DNA from: Staphylococcus hsinchuensis
GTDB taxonomy: Bacteria > Bacillota > Bacilli > Staphylococcales > Staphylococcaceae
Length of the DNA: 64,000 bases
Assembly: GCF_038789205.1 (NCBI RefSeq)
Contig: NZ_CP128355.1
Span: 1,612,001 to 1,676,000, forward strand
Reading direction: 5' to 3'
Shown here: positions 32,662 through 45,218 of the stretch, one piece after another
Numbering within the stretch: position 1 is the stretch's first letter
Layout of the letters: every line of letters starts with the position of its first letter
Made by a program: the position numbers and the translations under genes
The notes under the pieces: model-generated
Seen by the model: the letters and a program-made list of their open reading frames with translations, nothing else
What the model was told of the DNA's origin: nothing
The model's database searches: none

Positions 32662-33546
32662 TTAACCAAATCTACCTGAAATGTAATCTTCTGTTTGTTT
32701 ATCAGAAGGATTTGAGAATAATTTATCAGTATCATCATATTCATTTACATAACCGTTAAGGAAGAATGCTGTTTTATCAGAAACACGTGCTGCTTGTTGC
32801 ATGTTGTGTGTAACGATAATAATTGAGTAATTTTCTTTTAAGTTTTGAACTAATTCTTCAACTTTTAATGTTGAAATAGGGTCTAAAGCTGATGTTGGTT
32901 CGTCCATTAGGATTACATCTGGTTCAATCGCTAAACTACGAGCGATACAAACACGTTGTTGCTGACCACCTGATAAACTGTATGCGTTCGTATTTAAACG
33001 ATCTTTTAATTCATCCCAAATTGCTGCACCACGTAATGATTTTTCTACGATTTCGTCTAAAACCTTTTTGTCTTTAATACCGTGAATTTTTGGTCCGTAA
33101 GTAATATTATCATAGATTGATTTAGGGAATGGGTTTGGTTGTTGGAAGACCATTCCTACGTTTGTTCTTAACTTTTCAACTGAATAATTATCATCAAAGA
33201 TGTTTTGATCACGATACATAATTTTACCAGCTGTTTTAACTGAAGGTACTAATTCAACCATACGATTTAATGTTTTGATGTAAGTTGATTTACCGCAACC
33301 TGAAGGTCCGATAATTGCAGTAACTGTGTTTTCTAAAACATCTAAGTTAATGTTTTTTAAAGCATGATTTTCACCATACCATAAGTCTAAATTTTTAGTT
33401 GAATAAACAATGTTTTTTTGGCTATCTGGAATTGAGCTTTCTTTTTTGTTTGTATTATTTGTGTCGATTGTAGTCGCTGGTGCTGACTGTTCATTAGTTG
33501 TTGATTCAAGTTCTTTTTTATCTTCTGAGATTGTTTTTTTATCCAT
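32662..33546 (-). CDS. pstB: Phosphate ABC transporter ATPase
   Basis: ATP-hydrolysing subunit of the high-affinity phosphate importer. It has 294 residues. Walker A is GPSGCGKST (residues 80-88), the signature is LSGGQQQR, Walker B and D-loop are [12 protein letters not shown], and the switch histidine is in [10 protein letters not shown] 45-residue N-terminal extension, polar and rich in Lys/Glu/Thr/Asn, precedes the ATPase domain. It is common in staphylococci but absent in E. coli PstB. It lies 85 bases after pstA. Confidence 0.96.
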   Translation of the reverse strand: MDKKTISEDKKELESTTNEQSAPATTIDTNNTNKKESSIPDSQKNIVYSTKNLDLWYGENHALKNINLDVLENTVTAIIGPSGCGKSTYIKTLNRMVELVPSVKTAGKIMYRDQNIFDDNYSVEKLRTNVGMVFQQPNPFPKSIYDNITYGPKIHGIKDKKVLDEIVEKSLRGAAIWDELKDRLNTNAYSLSGGQQQRVCIARSLAIEPDVILMDEPTSALDPISTLKVEELVQNLKENYSIIIVTHNMQQAARVSDKTAFFLNGYVNEYDDTDKLFSNPSDKQTEDYISGRFG

Positions 33547-33631
33547 AATTAAAACTCCTTTTTGAACTCATTTATATCTCTTGTTTAAGTGATTTCCCCA
33601 TCAATTCACTGTTGTTTATATGAAAAGTTCA

Positions 33632-34543
33632 TTAATATTTCTTGCTATATTTATTACGTAAGAAGATTGCAACTGCATTCATTAATAATAAGATTACTAA
33701 TAATACTATAATTCCGGCTGCTGCAACGTTTTGGAATTCGTCTTGAGGCATTTTTGCCCAGTTGTAAATCGTGATTGGTAATGCTTGGAATTTATCAAAG
33801 ATACTTGTTGGTACGTGTAATAAAACTGTTGGAATACCAATCAAGATTAATGGCGCTGTTTCACCTAATGCTCTTGATAAAGCTAAGATAAATCCAGTTA
33901 AAATACCAGGGATGGCTGCTGGTAATACGACACGACGAATTGTTTGCCATTTATTACCACCTAAACCATATGAAGCTTCTTTTACTGAATTAGGTACCGC
34001 TCTTATTGCTTCTTGGCTAGATACGATAATAACAGGTAAAATTAGTAATGACATTGTTAATGCGGCTGCAATAACTGTTTCATGCATAGCTAAAGCTGGA
34101 ACATTCATACCTCTTACGAAAAGCGTTAAACCAAGTAAACCGAATACAACAGATGGTACACCGGCTAAGTTATTAATACAAAGTCTTACGAATTTTGTAA
34201 AAGCATTATCTTTTGCATATTCTTCAAGATAGATTGCTGTACCGACACCTAAGATGATTGAAATTGGAATGATAGTTATCATTAACCAAAGTGTTCCCAT
34301 TAACGCTCCTTTAATACCGGCCATTGATGGCGTAGAAGATGAGAAACTTGTGAAGAATTTAGGTGTTAAATGCCCTGCACCTTGGATTAATGTATTGATA
34401 ATTAAAGCAGCAAGAACGATTAAACCAACTAATGTACAAGCGAAAAACGCTGCTTTGTTGAATTTATTCTTATTAAGTCTGCCAGAGAGCTTGTTGTCTA
34501 CAGTATTTTGATCGACTAGTGTTTTATTATTAGACTCGCTCAT
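33632..34543 (-). CDS. pstA: Phosphate ABC transporter permease PstA
   Basis: Inner membrane channel subunit, 303 residues with six membrane segments. The ATPase-contact loop EASYGLGGNKWQTIRRVVLPAAIPGIL (EAA motif) is clear. The N-terminal 25 residues are polar and cytoplasmic. The gene is separated from pstC by two bases, so the two permeases are translated together. Confidence 0.95.
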   Translation of the reverse strand: MSESNNKTLVDQNTVDNKLSGRLNKNKFNKAAFFACTLVGLIVLAALIINTLIQGAGHLTPKFFTSFSSSTPSMAGIKGALMGTLWLMITIIPISIILGVGTAIYLEEYAKDNAFTKFVRLCINNLAGVPSVVFGLLGLTLFVRGMNVPALAMHETVIAAALTMSLLILPVIIVSSQEAIRAVPNSVKEASYGLGGNKWQTIRRVVLPAAIPGILTGFILALSRALGETAPLILIGIPTVLLHVPTSIFDKFQALPITIYNWAKMPQDEFQNVAAAGIIVLLVILLLMNAVAIFLRNKYSKKY

Positions 34544-34545
34544 AA

Positions 34546-35475
34546 TTAATACTCCTCTCTAAAGCGTTTCGTAATCCATTGTGATAATAGGTTCATGATT
34601 AATGTGAATAAGAATAATGTGAACCCAACAGCGTAAATACTGTAATATTGGTCTGATCCAAATGTTGCATCACCTGATGCGATTTCTACAATGTAGCCTG
34701 TCATAGTTTGAATTGAATTAGTAAGACTTAAATCGAATTTTGGTGAACTACCTGCTGCTAACGATACGATCATAGTTTCACCGATAGCACGAGAAATCGC
34801 TAATACAATTGATGCCATAACACCTGAAATTGCTGCTGGTAACACAACTTTTGTTGCTACTTCAAATTTTGTAGCACCTAAACCAAGTGCACCTTCACGC
34901 ATTTTGTCAGGTACAGATGACATTGCATCCTCACTCATACTTGAAATTAATGGAATAATCATAATACCTACAACAATCCCTGGACTGATAGAGTTTAAAC
35001 TATCAATGAACGGGAAGATTGCTCTTAATATAGGAGTTACGAATGATACTGCGAAGAAACCAAATACAATAGTCGGAATACCAGATAATATTTCTAAAAT
35101 AGGTTTAATAATTCTTCTTGCACGACTTGAAGCATATTCACTTAAGTAAAGTGCTGCACCTAAACCTAAAGGTACTGCAACAATTGTTGCAATAAATGTG
35201 ATTTTAAGAGTACCTAGTATTAATGCCCATATACCATATTTAGGTTCTGAACTTGCTGGATCCCATTGTGTTTTAAATAGAAATTGTGTGATTGGTACGC
35301 GTGTGAAAAATGTAATTGTCTCTGTCAATAACGTAACAATAATACCGATTGTAGCTAATATTGAGAATAATGCGATGATACCTAAAATTAAAGGTACAAT
35401 TTTATCACTAAGGCCTTTCTTTTTAGCATTATTCTTTTTAATCATCTCACCTACTGATGGTTGCGAATTCGCCAT
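34546..35475 (-). CDS. pstC: Phosphate ABC transporter permease PstC
   Basis: Second channel subunit, 309 residues, six membrane segments. The EAA loop reads EGALGLGATKFEVATKVVLPAAISGVM, and LSGIPTIVFGFFAV is the family block shared with PstA. The start is 203 bases after pstS, beyond a large hairpin that should lower expression relative to pstS. Confidence 0.95.
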   Translation of the reverse strand: MANSQPSVGEMIKKNNAKKKGLSDKIVPLILGIIALFSILATIGIIVTLLTETITFFTRVPITQFLFKTQWDPASSEPKYGIWALILGTLKITFIATIVAVPLGLGAALYLSEYASSRARRIIKPILEILSGIPTIVFGFFAVSFVTPILRAIFPFIDSLNSISPGIVVGIMIIPLISSMSEDAMSSVPDKMREGALGLGATKFEVATKVVLPAAISGVMASIVLAISRAIGETMIVSLAAGSSPKFDLSLTNSIQTMTGYIVEIASGDATFGSDQYYSIYAVGFTLFLFTLIMNLLSQWITKRFREEY

Positions 35476-35513
35476 TTCAATACCTTCCTTCTTTATTTGT
35501 CTCCCAAATTATT

Positions 35514-35661
35514 AAAAAAGGTTGGGAGTCTCTGTTAACTAATTGCATACAAGCGAAATGGATAGCACTTGTATACATTAGTCTTACAGAACAAGGAATG
35601 TAGAGGAAAGTGACATTTAAAACTGTCACTTTCGCCCCCCACTTCCAAATTCCCAACCTTT
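35514..35661 (-). terminator. Branched hairpin between pstS and pstC
   Basis: On the minus strand the outer arms AAAGGTTGGGA (35661-35651) and TCCCAACCTTTTTT (35527-35514) pair and end in a T run. Inside are two further hairpins, GAAAGTGAC/GTCACTTTC (35606-35614 with 35625-35633) and ATACAAG/CTTGTAT (35547-35553 with 35568-35574). It probably acts as a leaky terminator or 3' stabiliser that keeps PstS in excess over the permeases. Confidence 0.8.
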
Positions 35662-35678
35662 AAGAAATAAAGCTATGT

Positions 35679-36671
35679 TTACTTATCTTCTTTTTTGCTG
35701 TCGTCTTTTTTGCTGTCTTTGCTATCACTATTTTTGTCGATAAATTTATTTAATTTATCAAGTTGTTTAGTGTATTTGTCTTTAGGTAATGCAACTAAAC
35801 CTACATCTTCAGCTGATTTACCTTTATCTTTTAATGTGAATTTCAAGAATTCTTGTAAACCTTTGTTATCTTTTAATTTCTTCTCGTTAGCGTAGATGAA
35901 TAATGGTCTACTTAATACGTATGAACCATTTTGGATAGTTTTTTCTGAAGGTTTTGTAAGTTTACCTTTTTCGTCTTTGATGTTAACTACTTTTAATTTG
36001 TCTTTGTTTTCTTTGTAGTAGTCATAACCGAAGTATCCGATAGCTTGTTTGTTTTTGTCTACGTTAGATACGATTTGGTTTGTATCTGAGTTCTTATCAG
36101 CTTTGATATCACCTTTGTCCATTACTTCTTCACTAAAGAAGTCATAAGTACCATGTGATTGGTTAGGTGAGAATGGTTTGATTTCTTTGTCTGGCCATTT
36201 AGAATTAACATCTTTCCAAGTTTTAGCTTCGCCAGAGTAGATTTTTTTCAATTGTTTTTTAGATAATTCTTTAACGAAATCATTATCTTTGTTTACAGTA
36301 ACTGTTACACCATCTTGGCCGATTTTGTATTCTTTATAATCGATACCTTTGTCTTTTAATTTTTTCTTCTCGTCATCTTTTATTGGTCTAGATGCATTTG
36401 AAAAATCAGTACTTCCAGAAATGAACTTTTCAAATCCGCCCCCAGTACCTGATTGTGCATTTGAAACAGTTACATTTGGAAATTTTTTGTTGAATTTTTC
36501 GTTTAATTTTTCAATGATTGGACCTACTGTTGATGACCCATCGCCTTTAACTTCTCCTTTAACGTCTTTACCTTCTCCTGAACCTGAATCAGAGCCACCG
36601 TTACCTCCGCAAGCTCCTAATAAAAGTGAAGCACCAACTACTGTAGTACCAAATAATTGCCATTTTTTCAT
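35679..36671 (-). CDS. pstS: Phosphate-binding lipoprotein PstS
   Basis: Extracellular substrate-binding lipoprotein of the phosphate importer. It has 330 residues. The signal peptide ends in the lipobox LLGAC (C21 lipidated), then comes a Gly/Ser-rich tether. Phosphate-contact motifs include [19 protein letters not shown] and [10 protein letters not shown]. The C-terminus is a very charged Lys/Asp/Ser tail. AGGAGG lies before the ATG. It is the first gene of the operon; the upstream region has PhoP-like TT(A/T)ACA repeats. Confidence 0.96.
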   Translation of the reverse strand: MKKWQLFGTTVVGASLLLGACGGNGGSDSGSGEGKDVKGEVKGDGSSTVGPIIEKLNEKFNKKFPNVTVSNAQSGTGGGFEKFISGSTDFSNASRPIKDDEKKKLKDKGIDYKEYKIGQDGVTVTVNKDNDFVKELSKKQLKKIYSGEAKTWKDVNSKWPDKEIKPFSPNQSHGTYDFFSEEVMDKGDIKADKNSDTNQIVSNVDKNKQAIGYFGYDYYKENKDKLKVVNIKDEKGKLTKPSEKTIQNGSYVLSRPLFIYANEKKLKDNKGLQEFLKFTLKDKGKSAEDVGLVALPKDKYTKQLDKLNKFIDKNSDSKDSKKDDSKKEDK

Positions 36672-36768
36672 TGAAACATCCTCCTAATAAATAAATAACC
36701 CAAAAAGTTATATGTATTTCTTACAACCCTTATACTACACATCGTATATTAATTACAAATGACTTTAA

Positions 36769-36785
36769 TGTAAATATTTTGTTAA
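36769..36785 (-). promoter_or_regulatory. Possible PhoP box upstream of pstS
   Basis: Read on the minus strand, TTAACA (36785-36780) and TTTACA (36774-36769) are direct repeats separated by 5 bases, the spacing of Bacillus PhoP boxes. A weak -10-like TAGTAT lies near 36736-36731. Activation under phosphate limitation is inferred. Confidence 0.45.
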
Positions 36786-36997
36786 GATAGCTTGCCAACG
36801 AAATATTTTTCTTATTATTTGGCCAGCAACTGAATAGATAACTGTTTTAATGTTTGTTGGTATTTGTAGGTTGAGACTGTATTTCACTAGATTTATGTAT
36901 TTGTTATTTATTGTTACTGAACATTAAAATCAAATTATATAAATTGATGTATATTTGTTTCTTTATTATAGAAGAAACTCAAAATATGAATATTGGT
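36786..36997. other. AT-rich intergenic region
   Basis: No gene is seen between the pstS control region and the cvfB terminator. Confidence 0.3.
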
Positions 36998-37042
36998 ATA
37001 AAAAATAAGTCCACCAAAAGTTTTTAACCATTGATGGACTTA
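36998..37042 (-). terminator. Terminator of cvfB
   Basis: On the minus strand TAAGTCCA (37042-37035) pairs with TGGACTTA (37013-37006), followed by TTTTTTAT. Confidence 0.88.
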
Positions 37043-37110
37043 ATGCTAATATTTATGTTTCAACTTAAATCATGTGAAGTTATTTTCTACTAAATAATTA
37101 CTAAGATAGA

Positions 37111-38010
37111 TTACTCTTCTATTCTACTCCAACCCTTTTTAGTTAGCGTAATCTTACCTGTTTCGATATTGATAATTTTATGTTTGTATAGATGACCGAT
37201 TGCACGTTTAAAGGCACCCTTGCTCATATTAAACACTTCTTTAATAGCTTCAGGACTGGATTTATCCCAAAAAGGTAATTCTCCGTCATATTCGACAAGT
37301 AAATCAAATATGTGCTGACCATCTTCATCCAATCGCTCATGTGCTAGTGGTAAAAAAGAACCATTAAGTTCACCCTTTTCGTTGTAACCGATTATACGTA
37401 CTGAGACATTTTCACCTAAGCGTGGTTCTTCTTTTCTTTCTGATTCATGAACAAAGATTTTGTAACCATCTTTAGATAGAAGGAAGCTACCTACTCTTAA
37501 TAATCTATAAGGACGAGCTTCAATAACCTGATTGTGCATTTCGTCATTGTCAACTGGCGTGAACATTTGCTCAACAATTGTTTCAGTTGCAAGTCGTGCA
37601 AACATATTTCTTTCTCTGTCTATACGCAGTGTGACAAGTAGTTCATCGCCTTGAGTTGGCCAAATTTCTTTTACTTTAGGTAAGTCTTCCCATGGGATTA
37701 ATACCTCTCTCGGTAAACCTACATCTACATGAGCGCCGTCTCGATCTGTTTTCAATACTTTAACGAAATCATATTTGTTTGTTGTAATATCAGGCATATT
37801 TTGTGTGGCAAACAAATCACCTGAACGGTTTGGATAAATGAAAAAGCTATACTCTTCTCCTATTTCTAAATCGTCTTCTTCATTAATTTCTGATTTATTG
37901 AGTTTTACGTCTTCTCCATTTGGTCCCTTTAATTTGTATGTGGACCCTTCTACACCCATTACTTGTAGAAATTCTATAGAACCTACAATATCTTTTTCAT
38001 CTTGAGCCAT
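37111..38010 (-). CDS. cvfB: S1 RNA-binding virulence regulator CvfB
   Basis: 299-residue cytoplasmic RNA-binding protein (YitL/CvfB family). Tandem S1-type OB folds occupy about residues 1-215, with FVKVLKTDRDGAHVDVGLPREVLIPWEDLP a clear S1 repeat. A C-terminal winged helix (about 225-290, EYDGELPFWDKSSPEAIKEVFNMSKGAFKRAIGHLYK) follows. In S. aureus CvfB affects agr, haemolysin and protease expression. It is a single gene on the minus strand, divergent from the ABC-F gene. Confidence 0.92.
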   Translation of the reverse strand: MAQDEKDIVGSIEFLQVMGVEGSTYKLKGPNGEDVKLNKSEINEEDDLEIGEEYSFFIYPNRSGDLFATQNMPDITTNKYDFVKVLKTDRDGAHVDVGLPREVLIPWEDLPKVKEIWPTQGDELLVTLRIDRERNMFARLATETIVEQMFTPVDNDEMHNQVIEARPYRLLRVGSFLLSKDGYKIFVHESERKEEPRLGENVSVRIIGYNEKGELNGSFLPLAHERLDEDGQHIFDLLVEYDGELPFWDKSSPEAIKEVFNMSKGAFKRAIGHLYKHKIINIETGKITLTKKGWSRIEE

Positions 38011-38151
38011 ATTGTTCTCCTTCGCACATTAGTTTCTTCCTATTATAACATGCAAATTGTTTTATGGCATTGACTACTTTAACTTTGGTCGAAAGAGCTA
38101 AGTAAGTGTGTTATAATTTGACCGTTAGAATAACGGAAAAGGAGAAAATGC

Positions 38152-39765
38152 ATGTTACAAGTTACTGATGTAAGTTTACGATTTGGTGATCGTAAATTAT
38201 TCGAAGATGTAAATATAAAATTTACTGATGGCAATTGCTACGGCCTTATAGGTGCGAATGGTGCTGGGAAATCAACATTCTTAAAGATATTATCTGGAGA
38301 AATTGATGCCCAAACTGGTCACGTTTCGTTAGGTAAAGATCAACGTATGGCTATCTTAAAACAGGATCACTTTGCTTATGAAGATGAACGCGTGATTGAT
38401 GTAGTTATTAAAGGTCATGAACGTTTATTTAAGGTAATGAAAGAAAAAGATGAAATTTATATGAAACCTGATTTTAGTGATGAAGATGGTATCAAAGCTG
38501 CTGAACTTGAAGGTGAATTTGCCGAAATGAACGGTTGGAATGCTGAAGCTGATGCTGGTTCATTACTTTCAGGATTAGGTATTAGTGCTGATCTTCAAGA
38601 TAAAACAATGTCTGAACTAGAAAACAACCAAAAAGTGAAAGTATTATTAGCTCAAAGTCTATTCGGTGATCCAGATGTATTACTACTCGACGAGCCTACC
38701 AATGGTTTGGATATTCCTGCAATTAGCTGGTTAGAAGATTTCCTTATTAATTTTGAAAATACTGTAATTGTTGTCTCACATGATAGACACTTCTTAAATA
38801 ATGTGTGTACGCATATAGCTGATTTAGACTATGGTAAAATTAAAATTTACGTTGGTAACTATGATTTCTGGTATCAATCAAGTCAATTAGCAATGAAAAT
38901 GGCGCAAGAGCAAAACAAGAAAAAAGAAGAAAAGATTAAAGAATTGCAAGATTTCGTTGCACGTTTCTCAGCGAATGCGTCAAAATCTAAACAAGCAACA
39001 AGTCGTAAAAAACAATTAGAAAAAATTGAATTAGATGACATCCAGCCTTCTTCACGTCGTTACCCATTTGTAAACTTTACGCCTGAAAGAGAAATTGGTA
39101 ATGATTTACTATTCGTTGAAAATGTTTCTAAAACAGTCGACGGCGAAAAAGTATTAGATAACATTTCATTCACTATGTTCCCTAACGATAAAGCTGTACT
39201 TGTAGGAGATAGTGAAATTGCTAAAACAACTCTATTGAAAATTTTAGCTGGTGAAATGGAACCAGATGAAGGAACAGTAAGATGGGGTGTGACAACTTCA
39301 AGAAGTTATTTACCGAAAGATAACTCAGAATACTTTGAAGGCGTTGATATGAACTTAGTTGACTGGTTACGTCAATATGCTCCTGAAGATGAACAAACAG
39401 AAACATTCCTACGTGGTTTCTTAGGACGTATGTTATTTAGTGGCGAAGAAGTTAAGAAAAAAGCTAGCGTCTTATCAGGTGGCGAGAAAGTGCGTTGTAT
39501 GTTAAGTAAAATGATGTTATCTAGTGCAAATGTCCTATTACTAGATGAACCAACAAACCATTTAGACCTAGAAAGTATTACTGCAGTAAATGATGGTTTG
39601 AAAGCATTTAAAGGTTCAATTATCTTCACTTCATATGACTTCGAATTTATCAATACAATCGCAAATCGTGTCATTGATCTAAATCCAGAAGGTGCATTAT
39701 CTAAAGAAATTTCTTATGAAGAGTACTTAAAAGAAACTGGTGTGTTAACACAAGCAAATGCTTAA
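38152..39765 (+). CDS. ABC-F family ATPase (YbiT/YkpA type)
   Basis: Soluble twin-ATPase protein of the ABC-F class that acts on the ribosome, 537 residues. The first Walker A is GANGAGKST near residue 34 and the linker between domains is a charged helical arm (about 245-295). The second domain has LSGGEK and LLLDEPTNHLD. Two motifs are degenerate: the first signature reads SELENNQKVK instead of LSGGQ, and the second Walker A reads GDSEIAKTT with Ala for Gly. This pattern recalls YbiT, suggesting a housekeeping factor, not antibiotic protection. TATAAT (38112-38117) and AAGGAG precede the ATG. Confidence 0.88.
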   Translation: MLQVTDVSLRFGDRKLFEDVNIKFTDGNCYGLIGANGAGKSTFLKILSGEIDAQTGHVSLGKDQRMAILKQDHFAYEDERVIDVVIKGHERLFKVMKEKDEIYMKPDFSDEDGIKAAELEGEFAEMNGWNAEADAGSLLSGLGISADLQDKTMSELENNQKVKVLLAQSLFGDPDVLLLDEPTNGLDIPAISWLEDFLINFENTVIVVSHDRHFLNNVCTHIADLDYGKIKIYVGNYDFWYQSSQLAMKMAQEQNKKKEEKIKELQDFVARFSANASKSKQATSRKKQLEKIELDDIQPSSRRYPFVNFTPEREIGNDLLFVENVSKTVDGEKVLDNISFTMFPNDKAVLVGDSEIAKTTLLKILAGEMEPDEGTVRWGVTTSRSYLPKDNSEYFEGVDMNLVDWLRQYAPEDEQTETFLRGFLGRMLFSGEEVKKKASVLSGGEKVRCMLSKMMLSSANVLLLDEPTNHLDLESITAVNDGLKAFKGSIIFTSYDFEFINTIANRVIDLNPEGALSKEISYEEYLKETGVLTQANA

Positions 39766-39804
39766 ATTTACATCATAATTTTATAACACATATATTTAAA
39801 TTTT

Positions 39805-39850
39805 GGGGTAGAAACCTAAAGCTAAAAGCGAGGTTTCTGCCCCACTTTTT
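39805..39850 (+). terminator. Terminator of the ABC-F gene
   Basis: GGGGTAGAAACCT (39805-39817) pairs with AGGTTTCTGCCCC (39831-39843), one G-T pair, followed by a T run. Confidence 0.9.
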
Positions 39851-39944
39851 TATACGAATGCTTTTGTGACAGTGCTTAATATTTTGAATTTAATTAGATG
39901 ACTTTTTATAATAAGTATTGAATTGAAATAGGAGGAATGTAGTA

Positions 39945-40775
39945 ATGGAAAATTATTTTATGCATGATGGACAAGTAATGCCACAAATTGGTTTCGGTAC
40001 ATATAAGTTAAATGGGACACATGGAATGCACGCAATTAGCAATGCATTAAAGAATGGTTATTCTGTATTAGACACTGCTTATAATTATGAAAATGAAGGT
40101 ACGGTTGGACGTGCTATCGCAAATAGTCACGTTTCAAGAGATGAAATTATTGTTACTTCTAAACTTCCTGGTCGTTATCAGAGTTATGATGAAGCGCTCA
40201 CTGCGATTCAAGAATCTATATACCGTCTGAATGTTGAATATATTGACTTATACTTAATTCACTGGCCAAATCCTAAGCAAGGAAAATATGTAGAAGCATG
40301 GAAAGCGATGATTGCAGCTCAAAAAGCAGGTTTAATAAAATCTATTGGTGTATGTAATTTCCTTCCAGAGCATATTGAAAGGTTAGAAAAAGAAACTGGT
40401 GTGTTACCTGTTGTAAACCAAATTGAATTACATCCTTACTTTAATCAAAAAGAAATGATTCAATACCATAATGATAAAGGTATTATTACACAAGCATGGA
40501 GCCCGCTTGGTCGTGCTTCGGATGTTATGCATGACCAAACAATAGTCACGATTGCTGAAAAGTATAATAAATCTGTTCCGCAAATTATTTTAAAATGGCA
40601 TATTCAAAATGGTGTTGTTCCTATTCCTAAGGCGACGTCTATTTCAAGACAATTGGAAAATAAAAACCTATTTGATTTCTATTTAAATGATGAGGATTTA
40701 GCTCAAATTGATCAATTAACGAAAGCTGATGGTCGACGAAAAGGTCAAGACCCTGCTACTTACGAAGAATTTTAA
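39945..40775 (+). CDS. Aldo/keto reductase
   Basis: NADPH-dependent carbonyl reductase, 276 residues, TIM barrel of the AKR5 (YtbE/YvgN-like) kind. The catalytic tetrad is visible as D43 and Y48 (LDTAYNYENE), K73 (VTSKLPG) and H106 (LIHWPNP). The C-terminal cofactor loop is IPKATSISRQLENK. AGGAGG lies upstream of the ATG. It is monocistronic. Likely substrates are small aldehydes such as methylglyoxal; the true one is unknown. Confidence 0.9.
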   Translation: MENYFMHDGQVMPQIGFGTYKLNGTHGMHAISNALKNGYSVLDTAYNYENEGTVGRAIANSHVSRDEIIVTSKLPGRYQSYDEALTAIQESIYRLNVEYIDLYLIHWPNPKQGKYVEAWKAMIAAQKAGLIKSIGVCNFLPEHIERLEKETGVLPVVNQIELHPYFNQKEMIQYHNDKGIITQAWSPLGRASDVMHDQTIVTIAEKYNKSVPQIILKWHIQNGVVPIPKATSISRQLENKNLFDFYLNDEDLAQIDQLTKADGRRKGQDPATYEEF

Positions 40776-40818
40776 ATCTCTTTCAGTATTGGAAATAAAG
40801 TTACTTGACCAATTTAAA

Positions 40819-40857
40819 GGCAATTTCTATTTAAATGTATAGAAATTGTCTTTTTAT
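40819..40857 (+). terminator. Terminator of the aldo/keto reductase gene
   Basis: GGCAATTTCTAT (40819-40830) with ATAGAAATTGTC (40839-40850), then TTTTTATTT. Confidence 0.9.
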
Positions 40858-41023
40858 TTACTAAATGATACGAAAATCATGTTTTTATAAGTACTTCCCC
40901 CACTTTTTTCGCATGGATTAAAAGCAAATCCATTGATCCGCATATACAATATACACCTTTTGAGCACTTTCATACTTTAAATCACAAATTTTTCAGTTTA
41001 TTTAAAAAATTTGCTCAAATCAG

Positions 41024-41052
41024 TTTACAGTACTATAGCCTGTATGTATAAT
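41024..41052 (+). promoter_or_regulatory. Promoter of the lysine operon
   Basis: TTTACA (41024-41029) and TATAAT (41047-41052), 17 bases apart, 30 bases before the lysine riboswitch. The 166 bases between the preceding terminator and this promoter hold no gene. Confidence 0.85.
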
Positions 41053-41081
41053 AAGTACCATAAATAACAATTAAATAATTA

Positions 41082-41301
41082 TTGATGAGGCGCATCAATC
41101 ATGAGTAAATTTTAGAAGTATCTGCCTGCTAGCAGCTAATTTTGAAAGGGTGAGATGCCGAAACAGTTATAATAGCAGTTTATAACATGTTGGACTTTAT
41201 GGTTAAGAGCTGAGAGTCTGTCATTATTGTTAAATAATGGAGTGCATCACTTGTATATAAATTTTAGAACAGGTTCGCATTCCGAACATGTTCTTTTTTT
41301 A
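41082..41301 (+). ncRNA. Lysine riboswitch (L-box) with terminator
   Basis: The aptamer P1 arms TGATG and GCATCA (41082 to about 41250) enclose L-box landmarks: GAGGCGCATCAATCATGAGTA, GAAAGGGTGAGATGCCGAA, TTGGACTTTATGGTTAAGAG and AGTCTGTCATTATTGTTAAATAATGGAGTG. The expression platform is a terminator, AGAACAGGTTCG (41266-41277) with CGAACATGTTCT (41283-41294), one mismatch, and seven T. Lysine binding should cause termination before lysC. Confidence 0.92.
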
Positions 41302-41344
41302 TATTATTGTGATTCTCCCCTACTGATATGAGGAGGATATGTAA

Positions 41345-42547
41345 TTGGAAAGAAGTGTTTTGAAATTTGGTGGATCATCTGTAAGTGATTTTATAAAAAT
41401 TAAAAATATCGCTGGTATGTTAAAACAAAGGGTCGAAAATGGCGAGCAACTCATTGTCGTTGTAAGTGCGATGGGTAAAACGACCGATCAACTTATGGAC
41501 AATGTTTCTTCATTAACGACTCAACCTAAGGAACAAGAACTTGCATTACTTTTAACGACTGGAGAACAACAAACAGTTTCATATATGTCGATGGTATTAA
41601 ATGATATCGGCGTTAATGCAAGAGCAATGACCGGATATCAAGCTGGTATCAAAACTGTTGGACATCATTTAAAGAGTAGAATTGCAGAAATAAATCCTGA
41701 AACATTTAATCAAGCTTTTGAGGACAATGATGTATTGGTTATTGCAGGATTTCAAGGTGTTAACGAAGATATGGAAATTACAACGCTTGGACGTGGTGGT
41801 TCAGATACAACAGCAGTAGCTTTAGCAGCGAGTAATAATACACCTTGTGAAATTTACACTGATGTTGATGGTGTTTATGCTACAGACCCTCGTGTTTATA
41901 AGGATGCGAAACGACTTGAATACGTATCTTATGAAGAAATGATGGAAATGAGTGCTTTAGGTGCAGGTGTTTTAGAAACACGAAGCGTCGAACTCGCTCA
42001 TAATTATAATATACCGCTATATTTAGGCAGAACTTTATCAAATGTGAAAGGAACATGGATTATGTCTCAAACAGAATTATTAGAAAAGAAAGCCGTTACA
42101 GGGGTTGCATTAGATACACATATGATGCATGTTACGATTAGTTATCCCCTACCAGATGATCGCTTATTAACAGCATTATTTAATAAATTAGAAGAAGGCG
42201 CCGTCAACGTCGACATGATTTCGCAAATTGTTAATTTAGAAGGTCTGCAAATGTCATTCACATTTAAAGATACAGATGCTATTCAATTAACAAAAATTTT
42301 AGAATCATTAACTGAACAATTTAACGCTTTAGATTTCAAAATTAACGAAGATTATGTAAAAATTTCATTAATAGGTTCAGGCATGCGTGATATGTCAGGT
42401 GTTGCATCAAAAGCATTTATCACATTGATTGAAAACGATATTGAGTTTTACCAAACAACAACTTCAGAGATAAGTATTTCGTGTGTAATTGATGCTGACA
42501 ATGGTAAACGTGCTGTCAGTGCTTTATATCAAGCTTTCGAAATCTGA
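41345..42547 (+). CDS. lysC: Aspartate kinase
   Basis: Phosphorylates aspartate, the entry to lysine, methionine and threonine synthesis. It has 400 residues. The kinase core opens with LKFGGSSVSD and has TLGRGGSDTTAVALAA and YTDVDGVYATDPRV. Two C-terminal ACT domains (about 255-400) can bind an amino acid for feedback. The TTG start has AGGAGG (41331-41336) 8 bases upstream; an ATG-stop pair (41339-41344) lies between them. It is the first gene of the riboswitch-controlled operon. Confidence 0.95.
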   Translation: MERSVLKFGGSSVSDFIKIKNIAGMLKQRVENGEQLIVVVSAMGKTTDQLMDNVSSLTTQPKEQELALLLTTGEQQTVSYMSMVLNDIGVNARAMTGYQAGIKTVGHHLKSRIAEINPETFNQAFEDNDVLVIAGFQGVNEDMEITTLGRGGSDTTAVALAASNNTPCEIYTDVDGVYATDPRVYKDAKRLEYVSYEEMMEMSALGAGVLETRSVELAHNYNIPLYLGRTLSNVKGTWIMSQTELLEKKAVTGVALDTHMMHVTISYPLPDDRLLTALFNKLEEGAVNVDMISQIVNLEGLQMSFTFKDTDAIQLTKILESLTEQFNALDFKINEDYVKISLIGSGMRDMSGVASKAFITLIENDIEFYQTTTSEISISCVIDADNGKRAVSALYQAFEI

Positions 42548-42597
42548 ATTTTCCTAATTTCAACAAAATTAAATAATAGAAAATGGAGTGTAGAACT

Positions 42598-45195
<2,598 letters not shown>

Positions 45196-45218
45196 AATAA
45201 TAAGGAGTGTTTAAATTT

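Noticed and set aside
33771..34232. 153-codon plus-strand open frame inside pstA
   Set aside because: Shadow of the pstA coding strand. Codon pattern and gene order support pstA only.
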